Counted from the first letter of the stretch, positions 27,136 through 37,544 are shown. The stretch is 64,000 nt of DNA from Ferrovibrio sp. (GCF_025869515.1 NZ_JAOZVR010000091.1:92227-156226), one strand, 5' to 3'. Numbers and translations are program-made. The notes: generated by a model from the sequence alone, not told the origin.

Positions 27136-28274
27136 CGACCCGCATTCATGTTCTCACCGCTCCCCGGCTGACCAATGCCGGCTACTGCTTCCTGTGGCCC
27201 TTGCTGCGGTTCCGTGCCGCACTCGGCGAAACGGGTATTTCCATTCGCCTGCTCTATGACCTGGAAGCACCCGGTCTGGCCGATTGCGACATCCTGCTTA
27301 TCGAAGCGCGTGCACTGGGCGAGATGCGCAATGGCCATCAGGCCAGACTGCTGGAACTCGTTGCCCGCCTGTCTGAGCAGACAACCGTTGTCTGGGCAGA
27401 TAATTACGACAGCAGCGGGCAGGTTTTTGCCGAAATCCTGCCCATCGTTCACGGTTACTGGAAATCGCAACTTCTGGCGGACCCGAGGATGTACGGCCAG
27501 CCCCATTACGGCGGCCGTATTTATACCGACTACTATCATTCCAGATTTGGCATAGAGGACGACACGGCGCAGGCCAGTACGCCCATTACGGATGAAGCTC
27601 TCCTGCGCCGCCTTGCAGTGTCATGGAATATGGGGTTATCCGATCACAGCGCCGGGGCGCGCTGGATGGAATATTTTTACGCCCGCCTCCACCTGCCTCT
27701 GTTCATGCAAGCACCGGCCGGTTTTCACCCGCCGGCCGCGCCACGACCACAGCAACTCTCCGCCCGCTTTGGAAAGAATTACGCGCGTCGCACCATTGCG
27801 TTCCAGCGTGCCCGGCTGCTGGAGGCCCTGCACGGGCGGATTGCGACAAACCGCATCAGCCGCACCGCCTTCCGGCGTGAACTGCGGTCGTCCCGCGCTG
27901 TCCTATCGCCGTATGGCTGGGGCGAAGTCTGCCTGCGGGATTTCGAGATATTCCTCTCCGGTGCAGCGCTGATCAAACCGGACATGGATCATTTGAGGAC
28001 GTGGCCGAACTGGTATCGCCAGGCTGAGACCTATTACCCGATAAAATGGAATATGTCCGACCTTGACGCCGTTCTCGAAAGTATTACGACAGTCCCCGTC
28101 CTGGCCCAGGACATCGCCCGCAACGGGCAGATGCTTTATTATCAGCACACTGCGGGCAAACAGGCCGCAGGATCCTTCAGCACGCATCTGAACCAACTTA
28201 TCAGGTCGCTCTCGCAGGACACCCAGGCCCTGCAGAAGCAACCCAAACCGAACACGACAGAAACCACCGCATGA
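27132..28274 (+). CDS. Putative glycosyltransferase-like protein
   Basis: The 380-residue protein has a GT-B-like layout with weak motifs. The N-terminus [23 protein letters not shown] suits an acceptor domain only loosely. The best-conserved part is [20 protein letters not shown] followed by [10 protein letters not shown] near residues 278-305, which resembles the Glyco_trans_1_2 type C-terminal end found in polysaccharide loci. The ATG at 27132 overlaps the previous stop (ATGA). It is coupled to the double glycosyltransferase and to cysD, so a role in assembling the glycan is likely; the donor sugar is unknown. Confidence 0.6.
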   Translation: MTTRIHVLTAPRLTNAGYCFLWPLLRFRAALGETGISIRLLYDLEAPGLADCDILLIEARALGEMRNGHQARLLELVARLSEQTTVVWADNYDSSGQVFAEILPIVHGYWKSQLLADPRMYGQPHYGGRIYTDYYHSRFGIEDDTAQASTPITDEALLRRLAVSWNMGLSDHSAGARWMEYFYARLHLPLFMQAPAGFHPPAAPRPQQLSARFGKNYARRTIAFQRARLLEALHGRIATNRISRTAFRRELRSSRAVLSPYGWGEVCLRDFEIFLSGAALIKPDMDHLRTWPNWYRQAETYYPIKWNMSDLDAVLESITTVPVLAQDIARNGQMLYYQHTAGKQAAGSFSTHLNQLIRSLSQDTQALQKQPKPNTTETTA

Positions 28275-29233
28275 GTTCCGCAATGACATCCCCGCCAATG
28301 CCAGATTCACCTCAACCCGGACATTCCGGAACCGCCGATCTGACGCATCTGCGGCGCCTTGAGGCAGAGAGCATTCATATTTTCCGCGAAGTGGCGGCGC
28401 AATTCCGTAAGCCGGTCATGCTGTATTCGATCGGCAAGGACAGTTCGGTAATGCTGCATCTGGCTCTGAAGGCCTTCTGGCCCTCCAAACCGCCCTTCCC
28501 GTTCATGCATGTTGATACGACATGGAAGTTCCGGGAAATGATCGAGTTCCGAGACCGGCGCGCCAAGGAACTGGGCCTCGACCTTATTGTCCATATCAAC
28601 GAAGAAGGAGTGCGCGATGGCATCGGCCCCCTCTCGCATGGCTCGGCAGTTCACACCGACATCATGAAAACCCAAGGTCTCAAACAGGCTCTCAACAAGC
28701 ACGGGTTTGATGCCGCCTTCGGCGGTGCTCGCAGAGACGAAGAAAAAAGCCGTGCCAAGGAGCGTGTCTTTTCTTTCCGCACCGCAACACATCGCTGGGA
28801 CCCGAAGAACCAGAGGCCGGAACTCTGGCGCCTGTACAACGGCCGCATCAAGGACGGGGAAAGCATTCGGGTATTTCCGCTATCGAACTGGACCGAGTTC
28901 GATATCTGGCAGTACATCTATCTTGAGAAAATCCCCGTTGTGCCGCTCTACTTTGCAAAACCGCGTCCAGTTATCCAGCGCAGCGGCAGCCTGCTCATGG
29001 TCGATGACGATCGCATGACGTTGCAGCCCGGTGAAGTCCTGGAGGAACGCTGGGTCCGTTTCCGGACACTGGGCTGCTACCCCCTGACCGGCGCCATCGA
29101 AAGCCGCGCGCAGACGCTGCCAGAGGTGATCCGGGAAATGCTGCTGACAAGAACCAGCGAGCGACAGGGCCGCCTGATCGACAGCGACCAGGCGGCGTCG
29201 ATGGAAGTCAAGAAGCAGGAGGGTTACTTCTAA
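28271..29233 (+). CDS. cysD: Sulfate adenylyltransferase subunit 2
   Basis: The 320-residue protein has the PP-loop SIGKDSS at residues 53-59 and the family segments [27 protein letters not shown] and [14 protein letters not shown]. With CysN it makes adenosine phosphosulfate from ATP and sulfate, driven by GTP. Its ATG overlaps the preceding stop and its stop overlaps the cysNC start (TAATG), so it is part of the glycan operon and not of a cysteine regulon. No reductive sulfate genes (cysH, cysI) are near, which points to PAPS use for sulfation. Confidence 0.93.
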   Translation: MSSAMTSPPMPDSPQPGHSGTADLTHLRRLEAESIHIFREVAAQFRKPVMLYSIGKDSSVMLHLALKAFWPSKPPFPFMHVDTTWKFREMIEFRDRRAKELGLDLIVHINEEGVRDGIGPLSHGSAVHTDIMKTQGLKQALNKHGFDAAFGGARRDEEKSRAKERVFSFRTATHRWDPKNQRPELWRLYNGRIKDGESIRVFPLSNWTEFDIWQYIYLEKIPVVPLYFAKPRPVIQRSGSLLMVDDDRMTLQPGEVLEERWVRFRTLGCYPLTGAIESRAQTLPEVIREMLLTRTSERQGRLIDSDQAASMEVKKQEGYF

Positions 29234-31131
29234 TGGTCAAGCATATGGAGGCTCCCGCCGAAGCCGGGTCCTACCTGCTGCAGCATGAGCAGAAAGACCT
29301 GTTGCGTTTCATCACGTGCGGATCGGTCGATGACGGAAAGTCCACACTCATTGGTCGGTTGCTTTTTGACAGCAAGCTCCTGCTCGAGGATCAACTGACC
29401 GCGCTCGAGAAAGACTCGAGCCGCTATGGCACAACCGGCAGCGGCGAACTCGATCTGGCGCTGCTTGTCGACGGTCTCGCCGATGAGCGCGAGCAAGGCA
29501 TTACCATCGACGTCGCCTACAGGTTCTTCGCTACCGAAAAGCGCAAATTCATCGTCGCCGACACGCCGGGCCACGAGCAGTATACCCGCAATATGGCCAC
29601 CGGTGCCTCGATGGCTGACTTGGCCGTCCTGCTGGTAGACGCTCGGAAGGGTTTATTGCCGCAAACCCGGCGGCACAGTTACATCGTTTCCCTGCTCGGC
29701 ATCAAGCATGTTGTTCTTGCGATCAACAAGATGGATGCGGTTTCCTGGGACAGAGATACATACGAGCGCATGGTCGCCGAATATCGCGAGTTTGCAATCA
29801 AGCTGGACATTCCCAACGTGACCTGCATCCCGGTTTCGGCTCTGCTGGGCGACAACATCACCCGCCGCAGCAGCGCCATGCCCTGGTACGATGGAGCCAC
29901 GCTGATCGATCACCTCGAAGAGGTGGAAGTCGGCGGGGACGTGACGTCGGCACCATTTCGTATGCCCGTGCAATGGATCAACCGGCCCGATCAGGATTTC
30001 CGCGGTTATTCCGGTACGATCGCCAGCGGCATGGTTTCTCCTGGCGACAGCATCGTTATCGCCCCTAGCGGTCGAACCTCGAAAATCGAGCGTATCGTCA
30101 CATCTGGCGGCGACCTGCAGCAGGCCGTCGCCAATCAGGCGGTCACGATTACGCTTGCCGATGAGGTCGACGTCAGCCGCGGCGATGTGTTGGCCGACTC
30201 GAAGATACCGCCGGAATCTAGCGATCAGTTCTCGGTCCATATCCTCTGGATGTCTGCCGATGCCATGCTTCCGGGGCGCCCCTACCTGCTCCGTATCGGC
30301 AGCATCATGGTCGGCGCTCAGATCACGGAGATCAAATATACGGTCAATGTGAATACGCTTGAGCATACGGCGGCGCGCCATATAGACTTGAACGAAGTCG
30401 GTGTTTGCAACCTGGCCCTCGATCGGCCGATCCCCTTCGATCCCTATCGTAAGAACCGCGATATGGGCGGCTTCATCCTGATCGACCGCATCACCAATGC
30501 GACAGTCGGTTGCGGGATGATCTCTTTTGCTCTGCGGCGGGCATCGAATATCCATTGGCAGGCGCTCAAGGTCGGCAAGGCCGACCGCGCCGGCCTAAAA
30601 CAGCAAAAGCCCTGCATTGTCTGGTTTACCGGTCTGTCGGGCGCCGGGAAGTCCACGATTGCCAATCTCGTCGAGCGCAATCTCTTCGAGCTCGGGCGGC
30701 ACACCGTTCTGCTGGATGGCGACAATATCCGGCATGGTCTGACCAAGAATCTGGGCTTCACCGCTGAAGACAGAGTGGAGAATATCCGGCGTGTCGCCGA
30801 GGTTGCCAAGCTGATGACCGAGGCAGGATTGATCGTTCTCGTCAGCCTGATTTCGCCCTTCCGCAGCGAACGCCAGATGGCGCGGGAAATCGTTCCTCCG
30901 GGTGAATTCCTTGAGGTCTTTGTGGATGCCCCGCTGGAGGTATGCCGCACGCGTGATCCGAAAGGCCTGTACAAGAAGGCCTATGCTGGCGAATTACCGA
31001 ATTTCACTGGTATCGACAGCCCATACGAGCCCCCGGTCGATGCCGATCTTCACCTGAACTCGGCCGATCAGACACTTGAGGCCTGCGGGGAGGCTGTACT
31101 CGCCATGCTGTCCCAGCGCGGTATCGTTTAA
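29233..31131 (+). CDS. cysNC: Bifunctional sulfate adenylyltransferase subunit 1 / APS kinase
   Basis: The 632-residue fusion has a GTPase domain with G1 GSVDDGKST (residues 30-38), G3 DTPGHEQ and G4 NKMD, then translation-factor-like beta barrels, and from about residue 455 an APS kinase with its P-loop GLSGAGKST (residues 467-475) and the KGLYKKA segment. Together with CysD it converts sulfate to PAPS. The layout is that of NodQ, which makes PAPS for Nod-factor sulfation. It is the last gene of the long plus-strand run, followed by 116 non-coding bases. Confidence 0.93.
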   Translation: MVKHMEAPAEAGSYLLQHEQKDLLRFITCGSVDDGKSTLIGRLLFDSKLLLEDQLTALEKDSSRYGTTGSGELDLALLVDGLADEREQGITIDVAYRFFATEKRKFIVADTPGHEQYTRNMATGASMADLAVLLVDARKGLLPQTRRHSYIVSLLGIKHVVLAINKMDAVSWDRDTYERMVAEYREFAIKLDIPNVTCIPVSALLGDNITRRSSAMPWYDGATLIDHLEEVEVGGDVTSAPFRMPVQWINRPDQDFRGYSGTIASGMVSPGDSIVIAPSGRTSKIERIVTSGGDLQQAVANQAVTITLADEVDVSRGDVLADSKIPPESSDQFSVHILWMSADAMLPGRPYLLRIGSIMVGAQITEIKYTVNVNTLEHTAARHIDLNEVGVCNLALDRPIPFDPYRKNRDMGGFILIDRITNATVGCGMISFALRRASNIHWQALKVGKADRAGLKQQKPCIVWFTGLSGAGKSTIANLVERNLFELGRHTVLLDGDNIRHGLTKNLGFTAEDRVENIRRVAEVAKLMTEAGLIVLVSLISPFRSERQMAREIVPPGEFLEVFVDAPLEVCRTRDPKGLYKKAYAGELPNFTGIDSPYEPPVDADLHLNSADQTLEACGEAVLAMLSQRGIV

Positions 31132-31169
31132 ATCCTGCCAGATTCACTGCCCGGAGACGAAGATACCTC

Positions 31170-31205
31170 TGGCCCATACTGGGTTTTAAGTCCTAGATTG
31201 GGCCA
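31170..31205. repeat. 7-bp inverted repeat upstream of the EPS regulator
   Basis: TGGCCCA at 31170-31176 and its exact complement TGGGCCA at 31199-31205 are separated by 22 bases in the gap between cysNC and the MarR-type gene. The spacing of half-site centres is 29 bases, so it could bind a dimeric regulator on adjacent turns or form a hairpin in the leader RNA. A CCCATACTGGG-TTTT element overlaps the left arm and could act as a weak terminator for the upstream operon. Function is inferred. Confidence 0.35.
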
Positions 31206-31247
31206 TTTCCGATTGACCAAGCCAGACCACTCGCTTATGTTCATGCC

Positions 31248-31904
31248 ATGAACGAAAATGGCGCATCGGACGGAAAGCCGGATTCCGCGACCTTGGCGGC
31301 GCTGTTGCACGTTATCGGCAATGCCGATGAGCAACATACCCAGCGCAGCTTGGCCGTGCGCCTGGATATCGCTCTCGGGCTGGCCAATGCCCTGCTGCGG
31401 CGCTGCGTCAGCAAGGGCCTGATCAAAATCCAGAATGCCCCCGCCAGACGCTACGCCTATTATCTGACGCCGAGCGGCTTTGCCGAAAAAAGCCGTCTTG
31501 TGGCGGAGTATCTTGAAACATCGCTGAATTTCTTCCGCCGTGCGCGGATTCAGTATGAAGATATTTTTTCCGCCCTGGTGAGCCGGGGGGTTACCAAGGT
31601 CGCCATTGCCGGCAGCGGCGAACTGGCCGAGATAGCCCTCCTGTCAGCTTCTGCAGCCGGCATGACGATCTGCGCCGTTATTGCTCCGGGCCGCAATGAA
31701 GGCCTTTTCCACAATCGCGCTGTCGTCAGCGACCTTGCTGACGCCCTGAAACTGGGGGCGGAAGCGATCATCATTGCTGACAATACAGCGCCGCAGGCCA
31801 CCTATGACCGGCTAGCGGCAGACTTGTCGGCCGATCGCCTGCATGCACCATCCCTGCTGCATATCAGTGCAGATGCGCCTCGGCGCAAAGAAAGGGCGGC
31901 ATGA
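31248..31904 (+). CDS. MarR-type EPS-associated regulator with Rossmann-like C-terminal domain
   Basis: The 218-residue protein has an N-terminal winged helix (about 10-85; TQRSLAVRLDIALGLANALLRRC, then YYLTPSGFAEKSRLV) as in the MarR family associated with exopolysaccharide loci. The second half (about 108-218) starts VTKVAIAGSGELAEIALLS and looks like a small Rossmann domain with a GxGxxA/G-type loop, probably a sensor for a nucleotide, NAD or nucleotide sugar. The usual MarR-EPS protein is about half this length. It overlaps the NusG-like gene by four bases, making a regulator pair that likely controls the neighbouring glycan operon. Confidence 0.78.
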   Translation: MNENGASDGKPDSATLAALLHVIGNADEQHTQRSLAVRLDIALGLANALLRRCVSKGLIKIQNAPARRYAYYLTPSGFAEKSRLVAEYLETSLNFFRRARIQYEDIFSALVSRGVTKVAIAGSGELAEIALLSASAAGMTICAVIAPGRNEGLFHNRAVVSDLADALKLGAEAIIIADNTAPQATYDRLAADLSADRLHAPSLLHISADAPRRKERAA

Positions 31905-32401
31905 CAAACGCCTGGTACGCCGTTTACACCCAGACGGGCAGGGAAACCGCCGCTGCGCAGCACCTGCGCAACCAGGGTTTCTCCGTCTACCTGCCGCAAT
32001 ACCGCAAGATGCGGCGCCATGCCGGTCGCGTCGAGGTCGTCGCGACACCCTTGTTCCCGCGCTATCTATTCGCCGGCATCGACATGCAGCAGCAGCGCTG
32101 GCGATCGGTAAATGGGACGATTGGTGTCATCGGCCTAGTGATGAGCGGCGACAAGCCGATGCCGGTGCCTGATCCGGTCATCGATGAAATCCGGGCGCGC
32201 GAAGATGAAACCGGCTTCATCAGTCTCAGCACTCCCGCATTCCGGCGCGGTCAGGCTCTGCGCATTGTCGAGGGGCCGATGGCGGATACCCAGGCCCTGT
32301 TCGAAGAAACCATCGACAACAACCGAGCTATCCTATTGATATCCCTAATGGGTCGCCTTGTGCGCACGCAGATGCCTTTGCGCCAGGTCGAAGCCGCCTG
32401 A
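31901..32401 (+). CDS. rfaH: NusG/RfaH-like transcription antiterminator
   Basis: The 166-residue protein has the NGN domain of NusG paralogues: WYAVYTQTGRETAAAQHL, FSVYLPQYRKM, TPLFPRYLFAGI, and a C-terminal KOW-like region (FRRGQALRIVEG). RfaH-type proteins bind paused RNA polymerase early in long polysaccharide operons and suppress Rho-dependent termination. This fits a glycan operon of more than 30 kb. It is coupled to the MarR-type regulator by an ATGA overlap. Genomic nusG would be expected beside rplK, which is not here, so this is the specialised paralogue. Gene name is by function; loaP or other paralogue classes are possible. Confidence 0.85.
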   Translation: MTNAWYAVYTQTGRETAAAQHLRNQGFSVYLPQYRKMRRHAGRVEVVATPLFPRYLFAGIDMQQQRWRSVNGTIGVIGLVMSGDKPMPVPDPVIDEIRAREDETGFISLSTPAFRRGQALRIVEGPMADTQALFEETIDNNRAILLISLMGRLVRTQMPLRQVEAA

Positions 32402-32454
32402 ATCGTCGGCGCCAGACTGGTCATCGCCCTGTTTCGGGCGTATAAGCCGCCGCC

Positions 32455-33795
32455 ATGACCAAAACCATGCCCCCTCCTGCCAACCCAGCCCCCAAGGTCG
32501 GCATCGTCAGCCTTGGCTGCCCCAAGGCCTTGGTCGATTCCGAGCGCATCATCACCAAGCTGCGTTCGGAGGGCTATGCCATTTCCGGCTCCTACGATGC
32601 CGCCGAAGTGGTGCTTGTAAACACCTGCGGTTTCCTCGACAGCGCCAAGCAAGAATCGCTGGAGGCAATTGGCGAGGCGATGCGCGAGAACGGCCGCGTC
32701 ATTGTCACCGGCTGCATGGGTGTCGAAGCGGAAAAGATCCGCGGCATGTTCCCCGACGTTCTCGCGGTTACCGGGCCCCAACAATACGAAGCCGTCATCA
32801 AGGCTGTGCATGAGGCGGTTCCGCCGGAGCACAATCCCTATGTCGATCTGGTCCCGCCGCAAGGCATAAAGCTGACGCCACGCCATTATGCGTATCTGAA
32901 AATTTCAGAAGGCTGCAACCATAGCTGCAGCTTCTGCATCATCCCCTCGATGCGCGGAAAGCTGCAAAGCCGACAGTCGAACGATGTGCTGTACGAGGCA
33001 GAACGTCTGGTCAAGGCTGGTGTCAAGGAACTGCTGGTCATCTCGCAGGATACCTCGGCTTACGGCACCGACATTCGCCATGCCGAAAGCCAGTGGCGCG
33101 ATCGGAAGGTCAAAGCGCGCCTGACAGAACTATGCGACGCCATGGGCAGCCTCGGCGCCTGGATTCGCCTGCACTACGTCTATCCCTATCCCCATGTCGA
33201 CGAGATCATCCCGTTGATGGCCGAGGGCAAGCTACTGCCCTATCTCGATATTCCGTTCCAGCATGCCAAACCCAGAATCCTGAAAAGCATGCGACGGCCG
33301 GGCAATCAGGAGAAACTCCTGGCGCGCATCCGGAGCTGGCGTGAGATCTGTCCTGACCTGGCAATCCGCTCGACCTTCATCGTGGGCTTCCCGGGCGAAA
33401 CCGAAGCCGACTTCGAATTCCTGCTGCAATGGATGGAAGAGGCTCAGCTCGATCGCGTCGGCTGCTTCAAATATGAAGATGTGGAAGGCGCTTCCGCCAA
33501 TGCCCTGCCCGGACATGTTCCGGCTGAGGTCAAGCAAGACCGCTGGGAACGCTTCATGATGACCCAGCAAAAGATCAGTGCGCAGTGTCTGAAACGCTTC
33601 GTCGGCCGCACTCTGGACGTCATCGTCGACGAGGCCAAACGCACGACCGCGACTGGCCGCAGCTATGCCGATGCACCGGAGATCGACGGTATCGTGAAGA
33701 TCAGGCAGGCTCCCGGCGTGCAGGTCGGGGACATGATCAAGGTGAAGATCGAAAAAGCCGGCCCATACGATCTGAGCGGCTCAGCCGTCTTATGA
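32455..33795 (+). CDS. rimO: Ribosomal protein S12 methylthiotransferase
   Basis: The 446-residue radical SAM protein has the UPF0004 domain ([30 protein letters not shown]) with three Cys for the auxiliary cluster, the SAM cluster motif C154-x3-C158-x2-C161 (CNHSCSFC), and a C-terminal TRAM domain. The [11 protein letters not shown] start is diagnostic of RimO rather than MiaB. It adds a methylthio group to the conserved Asp of S12. It is a core housekeeping gene. Its stop overlaps the convergent stop of wbpB by six bases. Confidence 0.95.
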   Translation: MTKTMPPPANPAPKVGIVSLGCPKALVDSERIITKLRSEGYAISGSYDAAEVVLVNTCGFLDSAKQESLEAIGEAMRENGRVIVTGCMGVEAEKIRGMFPDVLAVTGPQQYEAVIKAVHEAVPPEHNPYVDLVPPQGIKLTPRHYAYLKISEGCNHSCSFCIIPSMRGKLQSRQSNDVLYEAERLVKAGVKELLVISQDTSAYGTDIRHAESQWRDRKVKARLTELCDAMGSLGAWIRLHYVYPYPHVDEIIPLMAEGKLLPYLDIPFQHAKPRILKSMRRPGNQEKLLARIRSWREICPDLAIRSTFIVGFPGETEADFEFLLQWMEEAQLDRVGCFKYEDVEGASANALPGHVPAEVKQDRWERFMMTQQKISAQCLKRFVGRTLDVIVDEAKRTTATGRSYADAPEIDGIVKIRQAPGVQVGDMIKVKIEKAGPYDLSGSAVL

Positions 33796-34740
33796 AATCG
33801 AACGGCAGAGTGGATGATATTCGCCCACCAGGCCGACCGGTACTGCCTGACGAATGGCATAGACAGCTTCTATGCTCGGCCGCGCTTCCTGGAGGCCGAA
33901 GCCATTGCCCTTGAGGATTTCGGCATAACTTGCGGTATGTAGGTCCGCAAACCCCTCCGAGAATTCAAGCTCCTCGCCATCGATCTGGATGGAGCGGTGT
34001 GTCCGTTTACCGGCTGCGATATCGGGCGGTAGGTGGCGCGCATCGATGGACAGGAACCAGCGCACACGGGCCTGACGGTAGGTGAGATACCCGGCGGCGC
34101 AGTCATCACGATGAACATGAACGGTGTTTTCTTGGCATTCGCCGAAAACCCACTGCAGCATGTCGAAGAAATGCACGCCGATATTGGTCGCGATCCCACC
34201 GGACTTCTGGATGTTGCCCTTCCAGCTACTGCCGTACCAGTGGCCGCGCGATGTAATATAGGTCAGGTCCACGTCGAACCGTTTCGCAGCCGGGGCCTTG
34301 GCGATCCGTTCACGCAGCTGCCGGATCACCGGATGCAGGCGCAGTTGTAGGACATTATAAATCTTCGCTCCGGTCTCCTGCTCGATCTCTGACAAACCGT
34401 CGATGTTCCATGGATTGAGAACCAGCGGCTTTTCGCAGATTGCGTTCGCCCGATTGCGCAGGGCGAAACGGATATGAGCATCGTGAAGATAGTTGGGTGA
34501 GCAGATCGAGATATAGTCCACGCCATTTGCACGGCGCCGCATCTTGTCGATGTGACGATCGAATCGCTCGAATTCGGTAAAGAAATCCGCTTCGGGAAAA
34601 TAACTGTCCAGAATGCCAACACTGTCGTTGGGATCGAAAGCCGCAGCAAGGTCGTTGCCGGTTTCCTTGATGGCCTTCATATGGCGCGGCGCAATGTAGC
34701 CGGCAGCCCCGATCAACGCGAATTTTTTCATTGTCTTCAT
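33790..34740 (-). CDS. wbpB: WbpB/WlbA-type UDP-GlcNAcA 3-dehydrogenase
   Basis: The 316-residue protein matches Pseudomonas aeruginosa WbpB along its length from memory: [40 protein letters not shown] (Lys104), [17 protein letters not shown] and RWFLSIDA. It oxidises C3 of UDP-N-acetylglucosaminuronic acid, with the aminotransferase WbpE acting next. WbpB homologues begin at the second Met (codon 4, ATG at 34731), so that start is a serious alternative. It is divergent from wbpD-wbpE and overlaps rimO tail to tail. The UDP-GlcNAc 6-dehydrogenase WbpA is not in the window. Confidence 0.9.
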   Translation of the reverse strand: MKTMKKFALIGAAGYIAPRHMKAIKETGNDLAAAFDPNDSVGILDSYFPEADFFTEFERFDRHIDKMRRRANGVDYISICSPNYLHDAHIRFALRNRANAICEKPLVLNPWNIDGLSEIEQETGAKIYNVLQLRLHPVIRQLRERIAKAPAAKRFDVDLTYITSRGHWYGSSWKGNIQKSGGIATNIGVHFFDMLQWVFGECQENTVHVHRDDCAAGYLTYRQARVRWFLSIDARHLPPDIAAGKRTHRSIQIDGEELEFSEGFADLHTASYAEILKGNGFGLQEARPSIEAVYAIRQAVPVGLVGEYHPLCRSIS

Positions 34741-35021
34741 TTCTCAGCTATCTGAGTGATCAGAACCATATAATCTTATCGGATTGCAAGCACCGGGCCA
34801 TTCACTCGCATTTTCCCACATCCGGGCGAATCCCTGCATTTGCCGCCATCCGAATATACCGTTAAATTGGACTGCAATTGCCCTTATCCGTTCAGGGAGA
34901 TGCCGTTTGATTGGCAGTACTGGCCGGACTTCGGGTGTCCAGGACTTGGGCCGGCGGGCTACCCCTGTTTTTAATTGCCAAGACATACCCAATCTTAATA
35001 TGACGCATCAATCATCGAAAC
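34741..35021. promoter_or_regulatory. Divergent region between wbpB and wbpD
   Basis: The 281-base gap must hold promoters for both directions. A short perfect inverted repeat CTCAG-ctat-CTGAG lies at 34743-34756, immediately upstream of the wbpB ATG, where it could mask the ribosome-binding site or bind a regulator. A TATAAT hexamer is at 34769-34774 on the plus strand, but I see no matching -35 box. No gene-like open frame with a ribosome-binding site was found here. Confidence 0.4.
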
Positions 35022-36389
35022 ATGCTGCACTCGACAAGATTAGATAAAAATTGGGCCGTTGTTCCCGGCGATCACTGGACCGCCCCGGCCCTGGCAATAG
35101 AGGAGGGGGCTGCAGCGACTTGGGATGCGGCGACCCTCGCCGTGATTGCAGCACCGCTGCCGGAACGCCCCGCCCTGATCAGACAGGCACTACAATCCGG
35201 TAAATCTGTGATTTGCCTTGGGATCGCCGCCGACAGCTTGGTCGAAGCCGTGGCCTTGGATGCGCTCGGGCGGCAATCCGACCGGCGGCTGACATGCCTG
35301 CCGGCCAGCGGCGTCAATGCGTCTTCAACCCTGGCCCCGTTTCTCGCTGATGGCTTCGGGACCCTCCGCAGCTTGCGGATCGAAAGATACGGCAAGGACC
35401 TGAATGTCTGGGATGAGGTCGGCGAAGGCCTGGCCATTCTGGCGGCCCTGATCGCTGCACCCTGCCCAAACTTGACCGTCGATGCCACACCATCAACCGA
35501 TATCCTAAGCGTGAACCTGCGCTATCCCGCCTGCACCGCCCAGCTTCTCGTCTCCGCGCAACACCCCCGACGCCGTGAATGCATAACCATGGTCGGGGAT
35601 GGCGGCCGCATCACCTGGGACAATGAGATGGTGACGTTCGAATCAGCCGCCGGCAGGACTAGCACGACGCCGACCCCGCCACAGAACCGTTATGTTGCAG
35701 CACTCACCGCGTTCAGAAAAGGCGTGCCCGACCCGGGCCTGGATATCGCCTACACACTGGAAGCGATCCGGAGCGAAACCAGAGCACATCATCCCGTTGC
35801 ATCCGGCAACATGCGGGCCAGCGTCACCGGCGCCACGGTGCATCCGACAGCATGGATAGATTCCGGCGTTACGATTGGCACAGACAGCAGTATATGGCAT
35901 TTCAGCCATATCCTCAGCCGGGTCCAGATCGGCCGAAACGTCGTGATAGGCCAGAATGTGATGATCGGCCCCGACGTGCAGGTCGGCGACAACTGCAAGA
36001 TCCAGAACAACGTTTCGCTCTACAAAGGCGTGACTCTGGAAGATGGCGTTTTTTGTGGGCCATCCTGTGTGTTCACGAACGTCAACAATCCGCGTGCCCA
36101 TATCGAGCGCAAGAACGAGTTCCGCCATACCCTGGTCAAACGCGGCGCCTCGATCGGCGCCAATGCGACAATTGTCTGCGGCAATACCTTGGGGGCCTAC
36201 TGCTTCATCGCCGCCGGCGCCGTTATCACGTCGGATGTACCCGATTTTGCCATGATGGCCGGCGTGCCCGCACGTCGGATAGGCTGGATGTCACATGCTG
36301 GTGTCAAGCTCGGCCCCGACCTGACATGCCCCATCGAAGGCCGGCGGTATCGCCAAGTATCTCCTGACAGGTTAGAAGAAATTTCATGA
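35022..36389 (+). CDS. wbpD: WbpD-type UDP-sugar N-acetyltransferase with fused degenerate N-terminal domain
   Basis: In the 455-residue protein the C-terminal part from about residue 270 is a left-handed beta-helix acetyltransferase very like WbpD/Wlb[56 protein letters not shown] and [13 protein letters not shown]. It acetylates the 3-amino group of UDP-GlcNAc(3N)A. WbpD itself is about 190 residues. The extra 265 N-terminal residues resemble the shape of a Gfo/Idh/MocA oxidoreductase (for example [16 protein letters not shown]) but lack a Gly-rich nucleotide loop and the EKP motif. ATG 35022 has no clear ribosome-binding site. It overlaps wbpE by four bases. Confidence 0.85.
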   Translation: MLHSTRLDKNWAVVPGDHWTAPALAIEEGAAATWDAATLAVIAAPLPERPALIRQALQSGKSVICLGIAADSLVEAVALDALGRQSDRRLTCLPASGVNASSTLAPFLADGFGTLRSLRIERYGKDLNVWDEVGEGLAILAALIAAPCPNLTVDATPSTDILSVNLRYPACTAQLLVSAQHPRRRECITMVGDGGRITWDNEMVTFESAAGRTSTTPTPPQNRYVAALTAFRKGVPDPGLDIAYTLEAIRSETRAHHPVASGNMRASVTGATVHPTAWIDSGVTIGTDSSIWHFSHILSRVQIGRNVVIGQNVMIGPDVQVGDNCKIQNNVSLYKGVTLEDGVFCGPSCVFTNVNNPRAHIERKNEFRHTLVKRGASIGANATIVCGNTLGAYCFIAAGAVITSDVPDFAMMAGVPARRIGWMSHAGVKLGPDLTCPIEGRRYRQVSPDRLEEIS

Positions 36390-37522
36390 CCGTTGCGCCC
36401 GTTGCATTTGTCGATCTGCAAGCCCAGAGACAGCGTCTTGGCAGTCGTATCGACGAGGCCCTGACCCGCGTCCTCGACCACGGCATCTTCATCATGGGAC
36501 CGGAAGTGGTCGAACTGGAGCGACAACTGTCCGCTTTCTGTGGCGCTGCAGAGACCATAACCTGCGCAAATGGCACCGACGCCATCACACTGGTCATGAT
36601 GGCCGAGCAGATCGGCGAGGGCGATGCTGTCTTTATGCCGTCCTTTACATTTGTCGCCACGGCTGAGGCCACGGTTCTGCGTGGTGCCACGCCCTATTTC
36701 GTTGACGTCGGCCTTGATGATTTCGCCATAGACCCCGATGCATTGGAGGTCGCGATCACCGATGCCCGTCAACGTGGCCTGCGACCCAGGGCAATCCTGG
36801 CCGTCGACCTGTTCGGTTTGCCCGCCGATTACAATCGTCTGCATGCCATTGCACAGCAGCATGCAATGCTGCTGGTCGCCGATGCCGCGCAAAGCTTTGG
36901 TGGGCAGTATCACAACCGCATGGTCGGCGACCTGGCGGATTACACCACCACCAGCTTCTTTCCAGCCAAGCCGCTCGGATGCTACGGGGATGGCGGCGCC
37001 ATCTTCACTGCCGATGCTGCCCGCGCCGACCTGTTGCGATCGCTGCGTTTTCACGGCAAAGGTGAAGATAAGTACGACAATGTGCGCATTGGCCTCAACA
37101 GTCGCCTCGACACGCTGCAGGCCGCAATCCTGCTGGAGAAGCTGCGCATTTTCCGGGACGAATTGATGACCCGCGAACGGGTCGCCGCCCGTTACGATAC
37201 ATTGCTGAAGCTGCTGGCGCCTGCGCTTGTAGTTCCGAAAATTCCACAAGGCCTGCGGTCCGCCTGGGCGCAATACACGGTGCGATCAGCGGCGAGAGAC
37301 CGCATCATCGCCGCCTGCCGGGCACGGGATATTCCGGTCAATATCTACTACCCGATCCCGCTGCACAAACAGGCCGGTTACCGCCAGTATCCCGCCAGCC
37401 CGGACGGACTGCCCGTATCGGAGCGTCTGTCACGCGAAGTCGTCAGCCTGCCCATGCATCCATACCTGTCTGACGACCAGCAGGACGAGATTGCAGCTAT
37501 TGTGAAGAGCGCGCTGACCTGA
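36386..37522 (+). CDS. wbpE: WbpE/WlbC-type UDP-3-keto-GlcNAcA aminotransferase
   Basis: The 378-residue PLP enzyme matches Wbp[52 protein letters not shown], the PLP Lys at about residue 195 in [18 protein letters not shown], and [13 protein letters not shown]. It aminates C3 of the 3-keto sugar made by WbpB, using glutamate. The product after WbpD action is UDP-2,3-diacetamido-2,3-dideoxy-glucuronate. It is translationally coupled to wbpD. Confidence 0.92.
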   Translation: MTVAPVAFVDLQAQRQRLGSRIDEALTRVLDHGIFIMGPEVVELERQLSAFCGAAETITCANGTDAITLVMMAEQIGEGDAVFMPSFTFVATAEATVLRGATPYFVDVGLDDFAIDPDALEVAITDARQRGLRPRAILAVDLFGLPADYNRLHAIAQQHAMLLVADAAQSFGGQYHNRMVGDLADYTTTSFFPAKPLGCYGDGGAIFTADAARADLLRSLRFHGKGEDKYDNVRIGLNSRLDTLQAAILLEKLRIFRDELMTRERVAARYDTLLKLLAPALVVPKIPQGLRSAWAQYTVRSAARDRIIAACRARDIPVNIYYPIPLHKQAGYRQYPASPDGLPVSERLSREVVSLPMHPYLSDDQQDEIAAIVKSALT

Positions 37523-37544
37523 ACTTGGCGTAAACGACCTTGTA

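Noticed and set aside
34026..34034. A GGCGGTAGG string near the middle of wbpB on the plus strand.
   Set aside because: It is on the non-coding strand of wbpB and lacks the final conserved T of ops.
34784..35047. An 87-codon frame in the wbpB-wbpD gap.
   Set aside because: No ribosome-binding site, no recognisable sequence, and it overlaps the wbpD start; it is better read as intergenic DNA.
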